The position numbers were made by a program, and so were the translations under genes. Below, in pieces: positions 47,424 to 57,575 of a stretch of DNA of 64,000 bases. How positions within the stretch are numbered: position 1 is the stretch's first letter; each line of letters begins with the position of its first letter. Source of the DNA: Ecdyonurus torrentis (Eukaryota; Arthropoda; Insecta; Ephemeroptera; Heptageniidae); contig OX439134.1 in assembly GCA_949318235.1 (NCBI GenBank), forward strand, positions 28,962,459 to 29,026,458. Direction: 5' to 3'. The notes under the pieces are model-generated. The model had not been told where the DNA came from. It saw nothing but the letters and a program-made list of their open reading frames with translations, and did no database searches.

Positions 47424-48580
47424 TGACTTCCTTGAGGTTGCTGATTTCGCGTACGCTCGCGAAAATTTCTCACAGCTTGCAAGGCCTCACCACGCTCATT
47501 ATCCACATCTTGCTGACGTGGCGCATTTTGTCTCATTTCCTCATTCTCCCTGTTACGCGACTCTTGCTCAACACGCTGGTTACGAAACTGCTGCCCATGC
47601 ACTTCTCCTCTACCTTGCATACCTCGATTACGAAAATTTCTTGCACCACCAAAGCCTCTAGCTCGTGAATTATGTAATTGACCACGTGAATAATAATAGG
47701 TTCTTCCATAATTCCTATTATTTACCCTGGGTCTTGGTCTCTCAATTAGTTGATCTGCAGCAAACACATTCCTTTGTTGTCTATCTGGTTGCAAATTAGC
47801 CCTACGCTCTGCTTCACGTAAAGCAACTGCAACAGCAACTGCTTTTTGAAATGTATCAGGGAAAGCAGCATTCACCTTCTCACCTAATGGTCCTTCAATA
47901 CCATTCAAAAACGCATCTAACGCTCTACTATCAGCCTCACTAACTAGTACTTTATTTACACTCTCCTCTCCTGTCAATACATAAGTATTAATGTTTACTG
48001 CACGAATTCTATCCGCATAATGCTCAATGTCCTCCTCAGGTTTCAGCTTGATATATTTTAATACATCTCTGTAGTAACGCGGTGTATTTTTAGACTTGAA
48101 TCTCTCTAAAAATAACGTTTTAAATGTACCATACTCGGTCACTGCTAACACTCTCTCATCACTGTTAGCCCATACAATGGCCTCTCCATCCAAATATTGC
48201 TTAGCAATAACCAGAGTTTGCTGTGGATTCCATAATGCAAGTTGAGCAGCATTTTCAATTCTCTGTAAATAAAAACTCGCATTCTCTTTTTGCTTCCCTG
48301 AAAAGCGCACTAATGTATTCGTAACTGCAAAATTACTAGGGAGATTTACTGCCCCTTGTCGTAACGACAATTGTTGTACTTCCGCTCGTAACGCAGCAAT
48401 AGTAGTTTCTTGATCATTTATCTTCTTTCTTTGATTATCAATTTTAGTATCCTTTTCTGATAACGAAGTCTGTAAGTTACCAATTTGTGTCTGATTAGTG
48501 ACAATACTCGCTGCTAACCTAGTTACAGCATCCGTAATTGGCATAGATACGCCCCCCACAACAACTTCACTATCAGCCAT
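47420..48580 (-). CDS. gag: Gypsy Gag polyprotein
   Basis: 386 codons. The N-terminal 30-75 region is a predicted coiled coil (QIGNLQTSLSEKDTKID and following heptads). The middle 95-260 resembles the Gypsy retrotransposon capsid, with VRFSGKQKENASFYLQRIE, AIVWANS and FLERFKSKNTPRYYRD. The C-terminus (about 285-386) is rich in R, G, N and Q (RGQLHNSRARGFGGARN). No CX2CX4HX4C zinc knuckle is present, so RNA binding probably depends on the basic RG-rich tail. The first ATG after a 500-bp leader is used. Pol overlaps it by four bases in the -1 frame. Confidence 0.93.
   Translation of the reverse strand: MADSEVVVGGVSMPITDAVTRLAASIVTNQTQIGNLQTSLSEKDTKIDNQRKKINDQETTIAALRAEVQQLSLRQGAVNLPSNFAVTNTLVRFSGKQKENASFYLQRIENAAQLALWNPQQTLVIAKQYLDGEAIVWANSDERVLAVTEYGTFKTLFLERFKSKNTPRYYRDVLKYIKLKPEEDIEHYADRIRAVNINTYVLTGEESVNKVLVSEADSRALDAFLNGIEGPLGEKVNAAFPDTFQKAVAVAVALREAERRANLQPDRQQRNVFAADQLIERPRPRVNNRNYGRTYYYSRGQLHNSRARGFGGARNFRNRGMQGRGEVHGQQFRNQRVEQESRNRENEEMRQNAPRQQDVDNERGEALQAVRNFRERTRNQQPQGSQ
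47462..47468 (-). promoter_or_regulatory. Possible -1 ribosomal slippery heptamer
   Basis: On the minus strand A AAT TTT lies in the X XXY YYZ phase of gag, 39 nt before the gag stop codon. The pol frame is -1 relative to gag and is open from just upstream of this site into pol. No downstream pseudoknot was worked out. The ATGA overlap offers re-initiation as an alternative. Confidence 0.5.
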
Positions 48581-49083
48581 ATTTAATTATTAAACAATCG
48601 GAAAAATAATAAAACTAATTAGCACCGGACCTCTTATTAACAATGTGACAAAAATAAATCGTTCTACAATTGTACATACTCATAAAATAAAATCAAACAG
48701 ATCACATACCGCATATCTCTTTGTTTTGGTATAAAGAGATCAATCCAATATTATCAACCAAAATCAAATCCTGGACATCTGTTGTGGGCTGACTTCTGCG
48801 AAGAATCAGTCCTCTTCTGTGCTTCAGCGGATTTTTATACTGTTAAAGTATATATAAACTGGGTATAGTCTTTATTTATATATATAAAATGTTTTTTATA
48901 TATGATCAAAATGTGTGTATAATAGGTGTATTTGTCAAATGTTTAATTGAGAAATATTCTCGTGATATCACAAAAAATACAAGATATAATTGATTCTTGA
49001 ATCATAAATCATGCACTCAAAAATACATCACAATGTTTGTCAGATAATCATAGCAGGTAAAGTAAGTCCGTGTTAGAAGTCCG
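48581..49083 (-). other. 5' leader of the Gypsy element
   Basis: Untranslated region between the primer site and gag; likely location of the packaging signal. No ORF of note. Confidence 0.7.
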
Positions 49084-49098
49084 CCACTTCCGACACCA
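49084..49098 (-). other. Primer binding site, tRNA-Leu-like
   Basis: TGGTGTCGGAAGTGG on the minus strand begins two bases after the 5' LTR. It starts with the required TGG and resembles the complement of an animal tRNA-Leu 3' end with about one mismatch. That comparison is from memory. Confidence 0.7.
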
Positions 49099-49100
49099 TC

Positions 49101-49439
49101 TGTCACGTCAACTAGCAGGATCACCACTTGACGGCACTAATTTAGGATGTATATTTAGGCTATGATATATGATAGGTTGATATATTAAATAACACACTGT
49201 ATGACGTTGTATGTCATTTATTGACTAACAAATTAATACACGAGATATATGTGTCAGCGCGTTGCATAATCTCCGCGCTGACCGACTTACCTACACATCC
49301 AGTGTAGGTCCTTTTTATATCCATAACTTGCACAGCACTGCAGTTCTTATTCTGCAATGTGTGCATTATTTATTACATAATTACATAACATCATACTTAT
49401 GCAATTTGTGTTACATAACAATATAATAATGCTGTCACA
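49101..49439 (-). repeat. 5' LTR of the Gypsy element with promoter
   Basis: 339 bp, TG...CA. On the minus strand TATAAAAAG (49319-49311) is a TATA box. About 30 bp further, GTCAGCGCG and CGCGCTGAC (49282-49253) form a 9-bp stem near the expected transcript start. AATAAA (49222-49217) ends the R region. GTAAGT just after the TATA box resembles a splice donor, of unknown use. Confidence 0.95.
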
Positions 49440-49471
49440 CTAACCTCTTATATTATGAACCTTGAGTATAG

Positions 49472-49909
49472 ACGAGTAACGTATAAAAATCACTGCGCCA
49501 ATTTGAGTTAACTTTTACGTTACTGATACTCGTAGACTTTAAACACGTTCTTCTCTCAGAATCCTATTTAAAATACATTAGACTAGCGTGTTTTTTTCCC
49601 CTCTTTCTCTCTTCGTATAACCCAAATCACATTTTCATTTATCATAAAATATATTAATATTTTGTTAAATAAAATGTAAATTCTTCCTTAAAGTTCTGCA
49701 TTCCTTTAAAAATACCAACCATAAACGTTATTCTGACAATTTTGAAAAATAAATAAAATATATTATAAAACGTCAAAAGTAGGTAAATTTCTATAAAATT
49801 GGCTATAAACATAAAAATTATTAAATTAGAAAATTTATTTCGCCTTAATTTGTTGTTGTTGTTAATAATATAGTATAAGTCTATAATAATTATCATTTTG
49901 GGAGTTTGT
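49472..49909. other. AT-rich non-coding stretch
   Basis: No gene or bounded element recognised. Confidence 0.5.
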
Positions 49910-50212
49910 AATTTAACGCCTATTTTACACGGGAAGTTTTAATGAAAGGTTTGGCTTTCGTGTTACACCGTGTTATATAAGCAGTAAACTGACATTGAAA
50001 AGGAATTCGGATCAACCGGGACTCAAACCCGGATCTTTGGTTTCCCAGACCACTGCGTTAACCATTACGAAGGATTCTCGGTAGCGTAATGGTTAACGCA
50101 GTTGTCTGGGAAACCAAAGATCCGGGTTCGAGTCCCAGTCGAACTGAATTCCTTTTCAATGTCAGTTTAATGTTTATATAACATGGTGTAACACGAAAGC
50201 CAAACCCTTCCA
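49910..50212. mobile_element. Family P: palindromic element with two tRNA-like modules
   Basis: Two head-to-head copies of one tRNA-like block lie at about 49990-50067 (minus) and 50082-50150 (plus), extended outward by mirrored arms (AAGGAATTC/GAATTCCTT, TGACATTGAAAAGG, GTGTTACACCGTG). In the plus copy GTAGCGTAATGG matches an A box and GGTTCGAGTCC is a textbook B box. The D-arm GCGTAATGGTTAACGC and a T-arm can be folded. The acceptor stem is imperfect, so a functional tRNA gene is unlikely. Confidence 0.75.
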
Positions 50213-50275
50213 ATTATCATTTTATTTTGATTTATTACTAAAACGTGCAATTGCAATTATATATTTTCTTTAATA

Positions 50276-50500
50276 CAAGGGTGTATACATATGACGTCAT
50301 ATTTAATGCGCTTGGAAGCCATACTGGAGTAATGCTCAGCATTAGAAAAACTTCATTTTTAGCTATTTTCTTTTAAAAATCGGTTAATTTTTTGTTCTTA
50401 TTATTTTTAAACTGGCAAAATGAGTTATTTTTCTATGCAAACCATGTTATTGAGTAATCCAACATGGCGTGGACTTTAACATGAATGCATACATCCTATA
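50276..50500 (+). mobile_element. Family B element, copy 7 (short)
   Basis: From AGGGTGTATACATATGACG to ATGCATACATCCTATA. TGACGTCA is at 50292-50299. It is shorter than other copies because the middle (the ATGCTCTCAAAAATATTG region) is deleted. Confidence 0.75.
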
Positions 50501-50630
50501 CTACTAAATAAAATTATACTTTTCAGTTACTCTATTGAATTTACAGGTTGAAGAACAAGAATATTATTTTTCAATTATTTTGTCTGCATTTAAATATTAT
50601 TATTTATATTATGAGTATGACAGTAATTTG

Positions 50631-50967
50631 TTAAAGCCATAGACCACATAAAACAACACTTGCTTTTTATTGAAGAAACATGAAATGGAATCTTCAACAC
50701 TGATGACAATTTTTACCATAATGTTAATGTAGCCCCACCAGAGAGCGTGAAAATACTGTAAAGTATGCGATTTACGTGAAAACTCATGTTTATGACGTCA
50801 GAAACATGCAAAAATTAGTAATAAAATGTTGTGCGGGTTGCATAAATCAAAATTTTCTGATCACTGCTAAGAGTTAGATTTTGAGACAAACTAAAGTTAT
50901 TTATGTAAGTCCCATCACGTGTTTCGTGATATAAATGCTTATGTTTTCTTCTGGTCTATTCCTTTAA
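50631..50967 (+). mobile_element. Family C element, copy 7
   Basis: TTAAAGCCATAGACCACA to TGGTCTATTCCTTTAA, CRE octamer at 50793-50800. Ends about 160 bp from the EB-type exon, so it probably lies in an intron of that gene. Confidence 0.9.
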
Positions 50968-51125
50968 GTACCTAGTGCTCTTTGTTAGCATCATCATGAC
51001 AGCTATAAAAACAAACCTGCTATATTTATTGTCATATTCTCACTGGTATTATACTTCTCTATATTGTGATACATAACGTACTCAACTGAAGGAGTAGAAG
51101 ATAAAGATATGAAATATGTACTTAC

Positions 51126-51266
51126 TGACGCACTTCACGGTCCCATCTGAATTGAAGACTGCTGTCATCTCGAAACGACAAACACATCGAGAGTCACGAC
51201 ATTCGGTGGTGTAGAGCAAACTCTCACACTGCTCGTTGAAATAGCAGGTCTCGTTCACTGCGGCCT
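51126..51266 (-). CDS. Internal exon encoding an EB/EGF-like cysteine module
   Basis: The only convincing host coding sequence. On the minus strand the acceptor AATGTTACAG precedes it at 51267 and the perfect donor GTAAGT follows at 51125. The 141-bp exon is far richer in G+C than its surroundings. One of three frames is open: it starts with two bases of a split codon and ends with one (phase 1-1, typical of shuffled extracellular modules). It encodes about 46 residues with six cysteines spaced C-x5-C-x8-C-x4-C-x1-C-x15-C, including NETCYFNEQC and CRDSRCVC. This fits the EB module or an EGF-like repeat of secreted or membrane proteins. Flanking exons were not found in the window, so the gene's identity is open. 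Confidence 0.7.
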
Positions 51267-51432
51267 CTGTAACATTAAAATTTAATATTATAGAAAATTA
51301 TTTTTTTATTTCAATTTTTTTAATATGAAAATTATAAATGTATTTTTATACAAGAAAATCGTAAATTTGATAATACAGTTTTGCTGTATCCCAAATTAAT
51401 TTTCATGTCTCTAAAAAAAAAAATAGTAAATG

Positions 51433-51661
51433 AGAGTTTTTAATTTAACGCCTATTTTACACGCCGAAAGCTGACTATATTATATGAGCAGTAAATGATG
51501 TTGGAGGGGAAGGAGTATCGGTAGCGTAATGGTTAACGCAGTGGTCTGGGAAACCAAAGATCCGGGTTCGAGTCCCAGTCGAGACGAATTCCTTTTCAAT
51601 GTCAGTTTACTGCTTATATAACACGGTGTACCACGAAAGCCAGTCATTTTCATTAAAATAG
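51433..51661 (+). mobile_element. Family P element with single tRNA-like module
   Basis: TTTTTAATTTAACGCCTATT at the left as in 49910. It then has one tRNA-like block, CGGTAGCGTAATGGTTAACG to GGTTCGAGTCCCAGTCG (about 51513-51583), and then AATTCCTTTTCAATGTCAGT and ACGAAAGCC as in the first copy. The anticodon-like loop reads CTGGGAA. The second, inverted module is absent. Confidence 0.75.
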
Positions 51662-52151
51662 TAAATGTTTAAAAAAAAAAGTTTTTCAATTCACATCTTT
51701 TAGTATTCCTACTTGTACTAACGATGTGACTAAAAACTTCATAACGAGAGCTACCACGTTATGTAATGACATAAAGTTTGATATTTTCAATGATTCCTAT
51801 GATACAATAAAAATATTGCATTATAATTAACCCCACTGAGTATGTTATTACTAAATACTAAATATGCATAATATGTAATTCAATTTTAATATAAGTGCAT
51901 TATGCGTTATTTATAAGTTATTTGTTATTAATTGACATAAGCAAGACTTTGGTACAACTCATTTTGTTTTCTGTTTTAAATAAAATTTAGTTTAAAAAAA
52001 AAGGTAAAAACCTTACAAAATTATAAATATGTATTTCTGAGGAAGTCAGTTTTGTGTAGCCAGGCAAGACCTGCAATCGGGCTGACTATCCAAAAGTTAT
52101 AAACATGTATATGCATATTATTATAAATATAAAAAATTATATATATACACA

Positions 52152-52197
<46 letters not shown>

Positions 52198-52293
52198 AGA
52201 CGGACCAGGGCGATGTTAATATATATGTAGATGCATGTCGTCATGCATATAGTTTCATGTATACAGTAAATTTAGCAAATATTGTTGAACCAT
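51662..52293. other. AT-rich non-coding stretch
   Basis: No gene. A-run of about 39 at 52157-52195. GTAGCCAGGCAAGACCTGC near 52056 may be the head of a retroposon ending at 52361, unproven. Confidence 0.45.
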
Positions 52294-52361
52294 TGTAATG
52301 GATGTCCGTTACTGAATGCGGCGTGCGTGGGGCCTCATTCGTTAAAAAAAAAAAAAAAAAA
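52294..52361 (+). repeat. Retroposon tail (family T), copy 1
   Basis: TGTAATGGATGTCCGTTACT, then GGGGCCTCATTCGTT and an A-run. The same block occurs at 59931-59980, so this is a repeated, A-tailed 3' end. Confidence 0.6.
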
Positions 52362-52404
52362 TTGATTATAATATTATTATATTGTACGGTCATTTTATTA
52401 AAAA

Positions 52405-52545
52405 ATTAATTCCTATTGGTATATGGGAATACCATGTATTTAGATAGAGTTTTGCGTCAACTGAAATCTCCATCTGATTGCATTGAATGGCCATAAGCCA
52501 ATAGAAATTCATTTTTAAGAAAAATGACTGTACCCTGTGTATTGC
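52405..52545 (-). repeat. Family O interspersed repeat, copy 2
   Basis: Reverse complement of 3866-4000: CTGAAATCTCCATCTGATTG, ATGGCCATAAGCCAATAG and AAAATGACTGTA are in mirrored order. Directly precedes a family B element. Confidence 0.65.
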
Positions 52546-52550
52546 CAATG

Positions 52551-52862
52551 TATAGGGTGTATGCGGATGACGTCATATTTATTGCGCTTGGAGGCCATAC
52601 TGGAGTAGTGCATAACATTGCTCAGCATAGGACAAACTTCCTTTAAGCCAATTTTCTTTGGGAAATCAAATCGGTGAATTTTTTTGTTATTGTTATTTTT
52701 CTCACATGCTTGAGATACTAATTCAACATATTTACAGCATCAATGCTCTCAAAAATATTGCATAGTGGTTTTAAACTTGCAAAAGGATTCTTTTCCTATG
52801 CCACCCATGTTATTGACTTATTCAACATGGCGTCGACTTTAACATGAATGCATAGGCCCTAT
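52551..52862 (+). mobile_element. Family B element, copy 8
   Basis: TATAGGGTGTATGCGGATGA to GCATAGGCCCTAT. TGACGTCA at 52568-52575. The best-preserved full-length B copy with copy 4. Confidence 0.88.
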
Positions 52863-53910
<1,048 letters not shown>

Positions 53911-54253
53911 TTAAAGCCATAGACCACATAAAACAACATGTGCTTTTTATTGAATAAACAAGAAATGGGATCTTCAAAACTTATGGCAATTTTTACCAGA
54001 ATGTTAATGCAGCCCCACGAGAGAGCGTGAAAAAACTGTGAAGTAAGCAATTTGCGTGAAATTTCATGTTTATGACGTCAGAAACATGCAAAAATTAGTA
54101 TGATAATGTTGTGCGGGTTGCATAAATTGAAATTTCTGATCACTGCTACGGCGCTACAGTTGGTTTTTGAGACAAACTAATGTTATTTATGTAAATCCCT
54201 TCAAGTGTTTTGTGATATAAATGCTTATGTTTTTCTCTGGTCTATTCCTTTAA
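53911..54253 (+). mobile_element. Family C element, copy 8
   Basis: TTAAAGCCATAGACCACA to TGGTCTATTCCTTTAA, CRE octamer at 54073-54080. Full-length. Confidence 0.92.
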
Positions 54254-54924
54254 GTATACTTTAATACAGATTAATTGCAATAAAATTACTCTCGCAATAA
54301 CAAAAGTGAAGCTAAAAGTAAACAACATTAAATTCAGTTATGCGACACTTTTATATTAAAAAAAAAGTTATATGAAAATGTTAAAAAGCAAACAAAAAAA
54401 CTCAACGCTCACTGTGTCGTTTTATCATAAAATATTTCGTTCAAAGTCAACATCATGATCGTTCAATTCATATCTAAATTATTATTCCTTTTTTCAGATC
54501 TACTCACTATTTTTCCAATAGCGAAAAATGAAAAATTAATGAGCAAACAATTTTTTTTTATTAGACGGCACTTTTTGTGACAACTTCATTTCAATTGAAG
54601 TTAACGTAATTGAGCCTTTAAAGTTTGATTAACATTTTTTTGCTCTATGAAATTTTTCATTAATATTTGAAGATGTATTTTTATTAAAATGTAAATAAGA
54701 AGTTGAAATATTCACACACATAAAAAGAAAATTTTTTGTTTGTATTTTCATTTCTATTTGGCTTCAAAGCAGAGTAAATAAAAAATGTTTAGAGCCTTTT
54801 GCTAAAGCATTTGTTTTGCATATTTTGAGGGAAAAAACGAGAAGGGTTACAAAGAAAGAGATGCTGGTGTAGTCAATATTTGTGTGTAATCAAAATCTTT
54901 TGTGTGGTGAGGGTGAGGGTGAGC

Positions 54925-54966
<42 letters not shown>

Positions 54967-55576
54967 TTATGAGCAAATTACAGCCAGATATTCACAGTTT
55001 TGGCTGTAGGCTTTATAAACGAAATACGACTAAAATTTTTGACTATACCACCCACATTACTGCGAATTTAAAAATTAAATTAGAATTTTATGTACAAAAA
55101 TTTAAAAAATGTATTTTAAAAGTGCACAAAATATAAAAATTAAGTAAAAAAAGAGGTTTAATAGGACAACAATATATATATTTTTTTTTGCTATTAAAAA
55201 CAACGCTTGTGCACATAACACACAGTATAATTATTTTGAAACTATATAATATTAAAAAAAATAAGAAAGGAAACAGCATGCAACATATTAAAATTACTAA
55301 ATTAACATACTAAAATTAATTAACATACTAAAATTAAACATTACTAAAATTATTTTAGTTCTTCAGTTGTTTTTGTCAAGTGGTTTTAGTATAAAATCAA
55401 AAAATTTTAGAACCACATTAATTGTAAATCAAAACTATAAAACAATAATGTAATGTTTTATCTCTGCCACCAAATTTGGCACACGTGGGTACTCATACTT
55501 AAAAGAAAAAACAAAATATTTATTGTACTTCAGATAAATCTATTGCAAGTTTTAGTGTTTATTGCAGTAGAAAATA

Positions 55577-55625
<49 letters not shown>

Positions 55626-55986
55626 TTTTTAACGGTATTTGAGTTCAAAATTTTCAGTTTTTTGTTACTAAAAATAAAGGGTATAGCAGATACTACAAGT
55701 CAATAAAACAATCCAAATAGACAATTTGCAAAGCTCATTGTAGAAAGTAAACATACAATTCTACCCTAAAGCTTAAAAACAAGGGGGAAAAAATCAGCAA
55801 ACCTTATAGAATAAAAACATGATTTTTTTTTTATCCAAAGTTTTTCTTAACTTGATCAATGGTTACATGGTTTTTTGTTTGGTTTACTATTCTAATATTT
55901 GCCCTATTTTTTTTTTTGACAAAATTTTGATTAAAGTTTTGTAAATGGACAAATAATACCATGTTTATACAAAATGCTAAAATAAA

Positions 55987-56064
<78 letters not shown>

Positions 56065-56331
56065 AAAGTAAGTTTTTACTCACAATTTCCAATATATTTT
56101 ATTGAAAAAAATCAATCATTATTTTTTCCATACAAATTTATCAATTAAAATTCCACTATTAAAACATTTGTTTGTATTTTTATTATTCATTTTGCTGTTA
56201 AAAAAAATGAAATAAACAATAAAACTATATTTAATTGTAACTCATAGTTAAATGTTATTTTTTTATTGTTTCACTATAATAGTTTATATAATAAAATATT
56301 TTGAAAATATATACACCGAGAAAACGTATAT
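54254..56331. other. AT-rich non-coding stretch with microsatellites
   Basis: No gene. (GA)n at 54928-54965, a T-run of about 42 at 55580-55621 and (TC)n at 55988-56063. Confidence 0.55.
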
Positions 56332-56508
56332 CTACACGGAGAGAATTACCCGAGTTAAAATAACTGAAGTGCGAACCAACTCAAGTTTTTTAACCGTCAT
56401 AACTGAAAATATAGTGACACCAACTCAACTTTCTGTTATGATAATTAAAAAAACTTTGAGTTGGTTTGCACTTCTGTTATTTCAACTCGGGTAATTCTCT
56501 CCGTGTAG
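56332..56508. mobile_element. Family N palindromic element
   Basis: CTACACGGAGAGAATTACCC mirrors GGGTAATTCTCTCCGTGTAG. The arms continue through GAGTTAAAATAACTGAAGTG and GCGAACCAACTCAA. 177 bp, single copy here, no ORF. Confidence 0.85.
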
Positions 56509-56550
56509 TATCTGTCTATACATTACATTTATTTTGCCCCCCCCTTTTTT

Positions 56551-56606
56551 TGTCTGTCTCTGTCTCTGTCTCTGTCTCTGTCTCTGTCTCTGTCTCTGTC
56601 TCTGTC

Positions 56607-56676
<70 letters not shown>
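56551..56676. repeat. (GTCTCT)n / (TC)n compound microsatellite
   Basis: Hexamer GTCTCT repeated about eight times, then irregular, then pure TC, ending in (CA)5. An ORF across it is an artefact. Confidence 0.97.
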
Positions 56677-56686
<10 letters not shown>

Positions 56687-56780
56687 GTTACGATATATTA
56701 ATATTATCATTAATTTGATGACTTAAATTTAATAACTTTTGCCTAATTAGATATTTCATTAAATATTAAAGGAAATGTTA

Positions 56781-56812
<32 letters not shown>

Positions 56813-57310
56813 CATATACACAATTTCCTCTATAGTGTGAGTAAGAGAGAATAACTTTGAAAACTAATTTACAAACTTGGTTAACTAAAAGTCATAGAAA
56901 CATCTGTTCTATTTTACATTATATAATACATTCAATGTAAATTGTAAGCTTTAAGATCATTGTATTTTATACCTTATTATGTGTAAATTTATATTGAATA
57001 TACTATAGTTTATAACAATAAAATTTATTCTATTAAATATTTATGATATTTTAGTCATTTTACCTGAAGCTTATATAAGTTTGAATTATGCAATAACTTT
57101 GCTTGAATATTATAACATAGAATTGATATGGTAGAGAGGGAGAGAGAGAGAGAGAGAGAGAGAGATTTCATGAATATTTTAAGCTTTGTGCTCTCTATAT
57201 GATATGGAGTACTGTCTAAACTACCCATGAAGTTAAAAATTCAAAATTTCTATATTTCCAATCTTCGTACAACCATTTGCAATATACCAACTATTTTGTT
57301 ATTTATATTT
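56677..57310. other. AT-rich stretch with a reversed LINE-like tail
   Basis: (GA)n at 57134-57166. The segment 57236-57310 (AAATTCAAAATTTCTATATT, then TTTGCAATATACC) resembles the reversed family R tail at 26380-26574. No gene. Confidence 0.45.
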
Positions 57311-57575
57311 TTAAAGGCGTAGAACACTTTGAACAAAAAAATTGTCTAATATCCTTACATACCTGAATATCAATGTTATTTTAGCCGGAATCATTGCTTT
57401 CTAATTTATTTTCCATTCACTAAAAGGCGAATGCGGACTATGACGTCACAGCTCATAAGTCTTTTTGTTCATGGAAAATGAATTAGAAATCAATGACTCC
57501 GGGCAAAACAACGTTCATATTCAGATATTTTAGAATACTAGACAAGTTTTTGTTTCAACTTGTTCTACGCCTTTG
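57311..57575. mobile_element. Family D foldback element, copy 7 (shortened)
   Basis: TTAAAGGCGTAGAACAC mirrors TGTTCTACGCCTTTGA. The inner part of the right arm is deleted, so only the left CRE octamer (57441-57448) remains. Confidence 0.85.

Larger units (their letters stand above)
42546..49439 (-). mobile_element. Complete Ty3/Gypsy LTR retrotransposon
   Basis: 6,894 bp, transcribed on the minus strand in the order 5' LTR, primer site, gag, pol, polypurine tract, 3' LTR. CTAA is duplicated at 42542-42545 and 49440-49443. The order protease, reverse transcriptase, RNase H, integrase in pol defines Ty3/Gypsy. There is no env-like frame. Both ORFs are uninterrupted and the LTRs appear identical, so the copy is very young and may still be competent to move. 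Autonomy is inferred from intactness only. Confidence 0.95.
42323..49471. mobile_element. Palindromic element (family S) interrupted by the LTR element
   Basis: The sequence left of the LTR element, TATAGACCAAGGTCCATATA followed by ATAAAGAGGTT (42327-42356), is the near mirror of AACCTCTTATATTATGAACC plus TTGAGTATA just right of it (49443-49470). Removing the insertion leaves an element of roughly 255 bp with inverted ends. The interior (42357-42545) has inverted TCACC/GGTGA segments and TGACGTCT. Confidence 0.6.

Noticed and set aside
45979..47668. Plus-strand frames opposite gag and pol
   Set aside because: They are shadows of the retrotransposon ORFs on the minus strand, with no family features of their own.
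49990..50150. Functional tRNA genes
   Set aside because: A and B boxes and D/T arms are good, but the acceptor stems do not pair well and the block is part of a repeated palindromic element.
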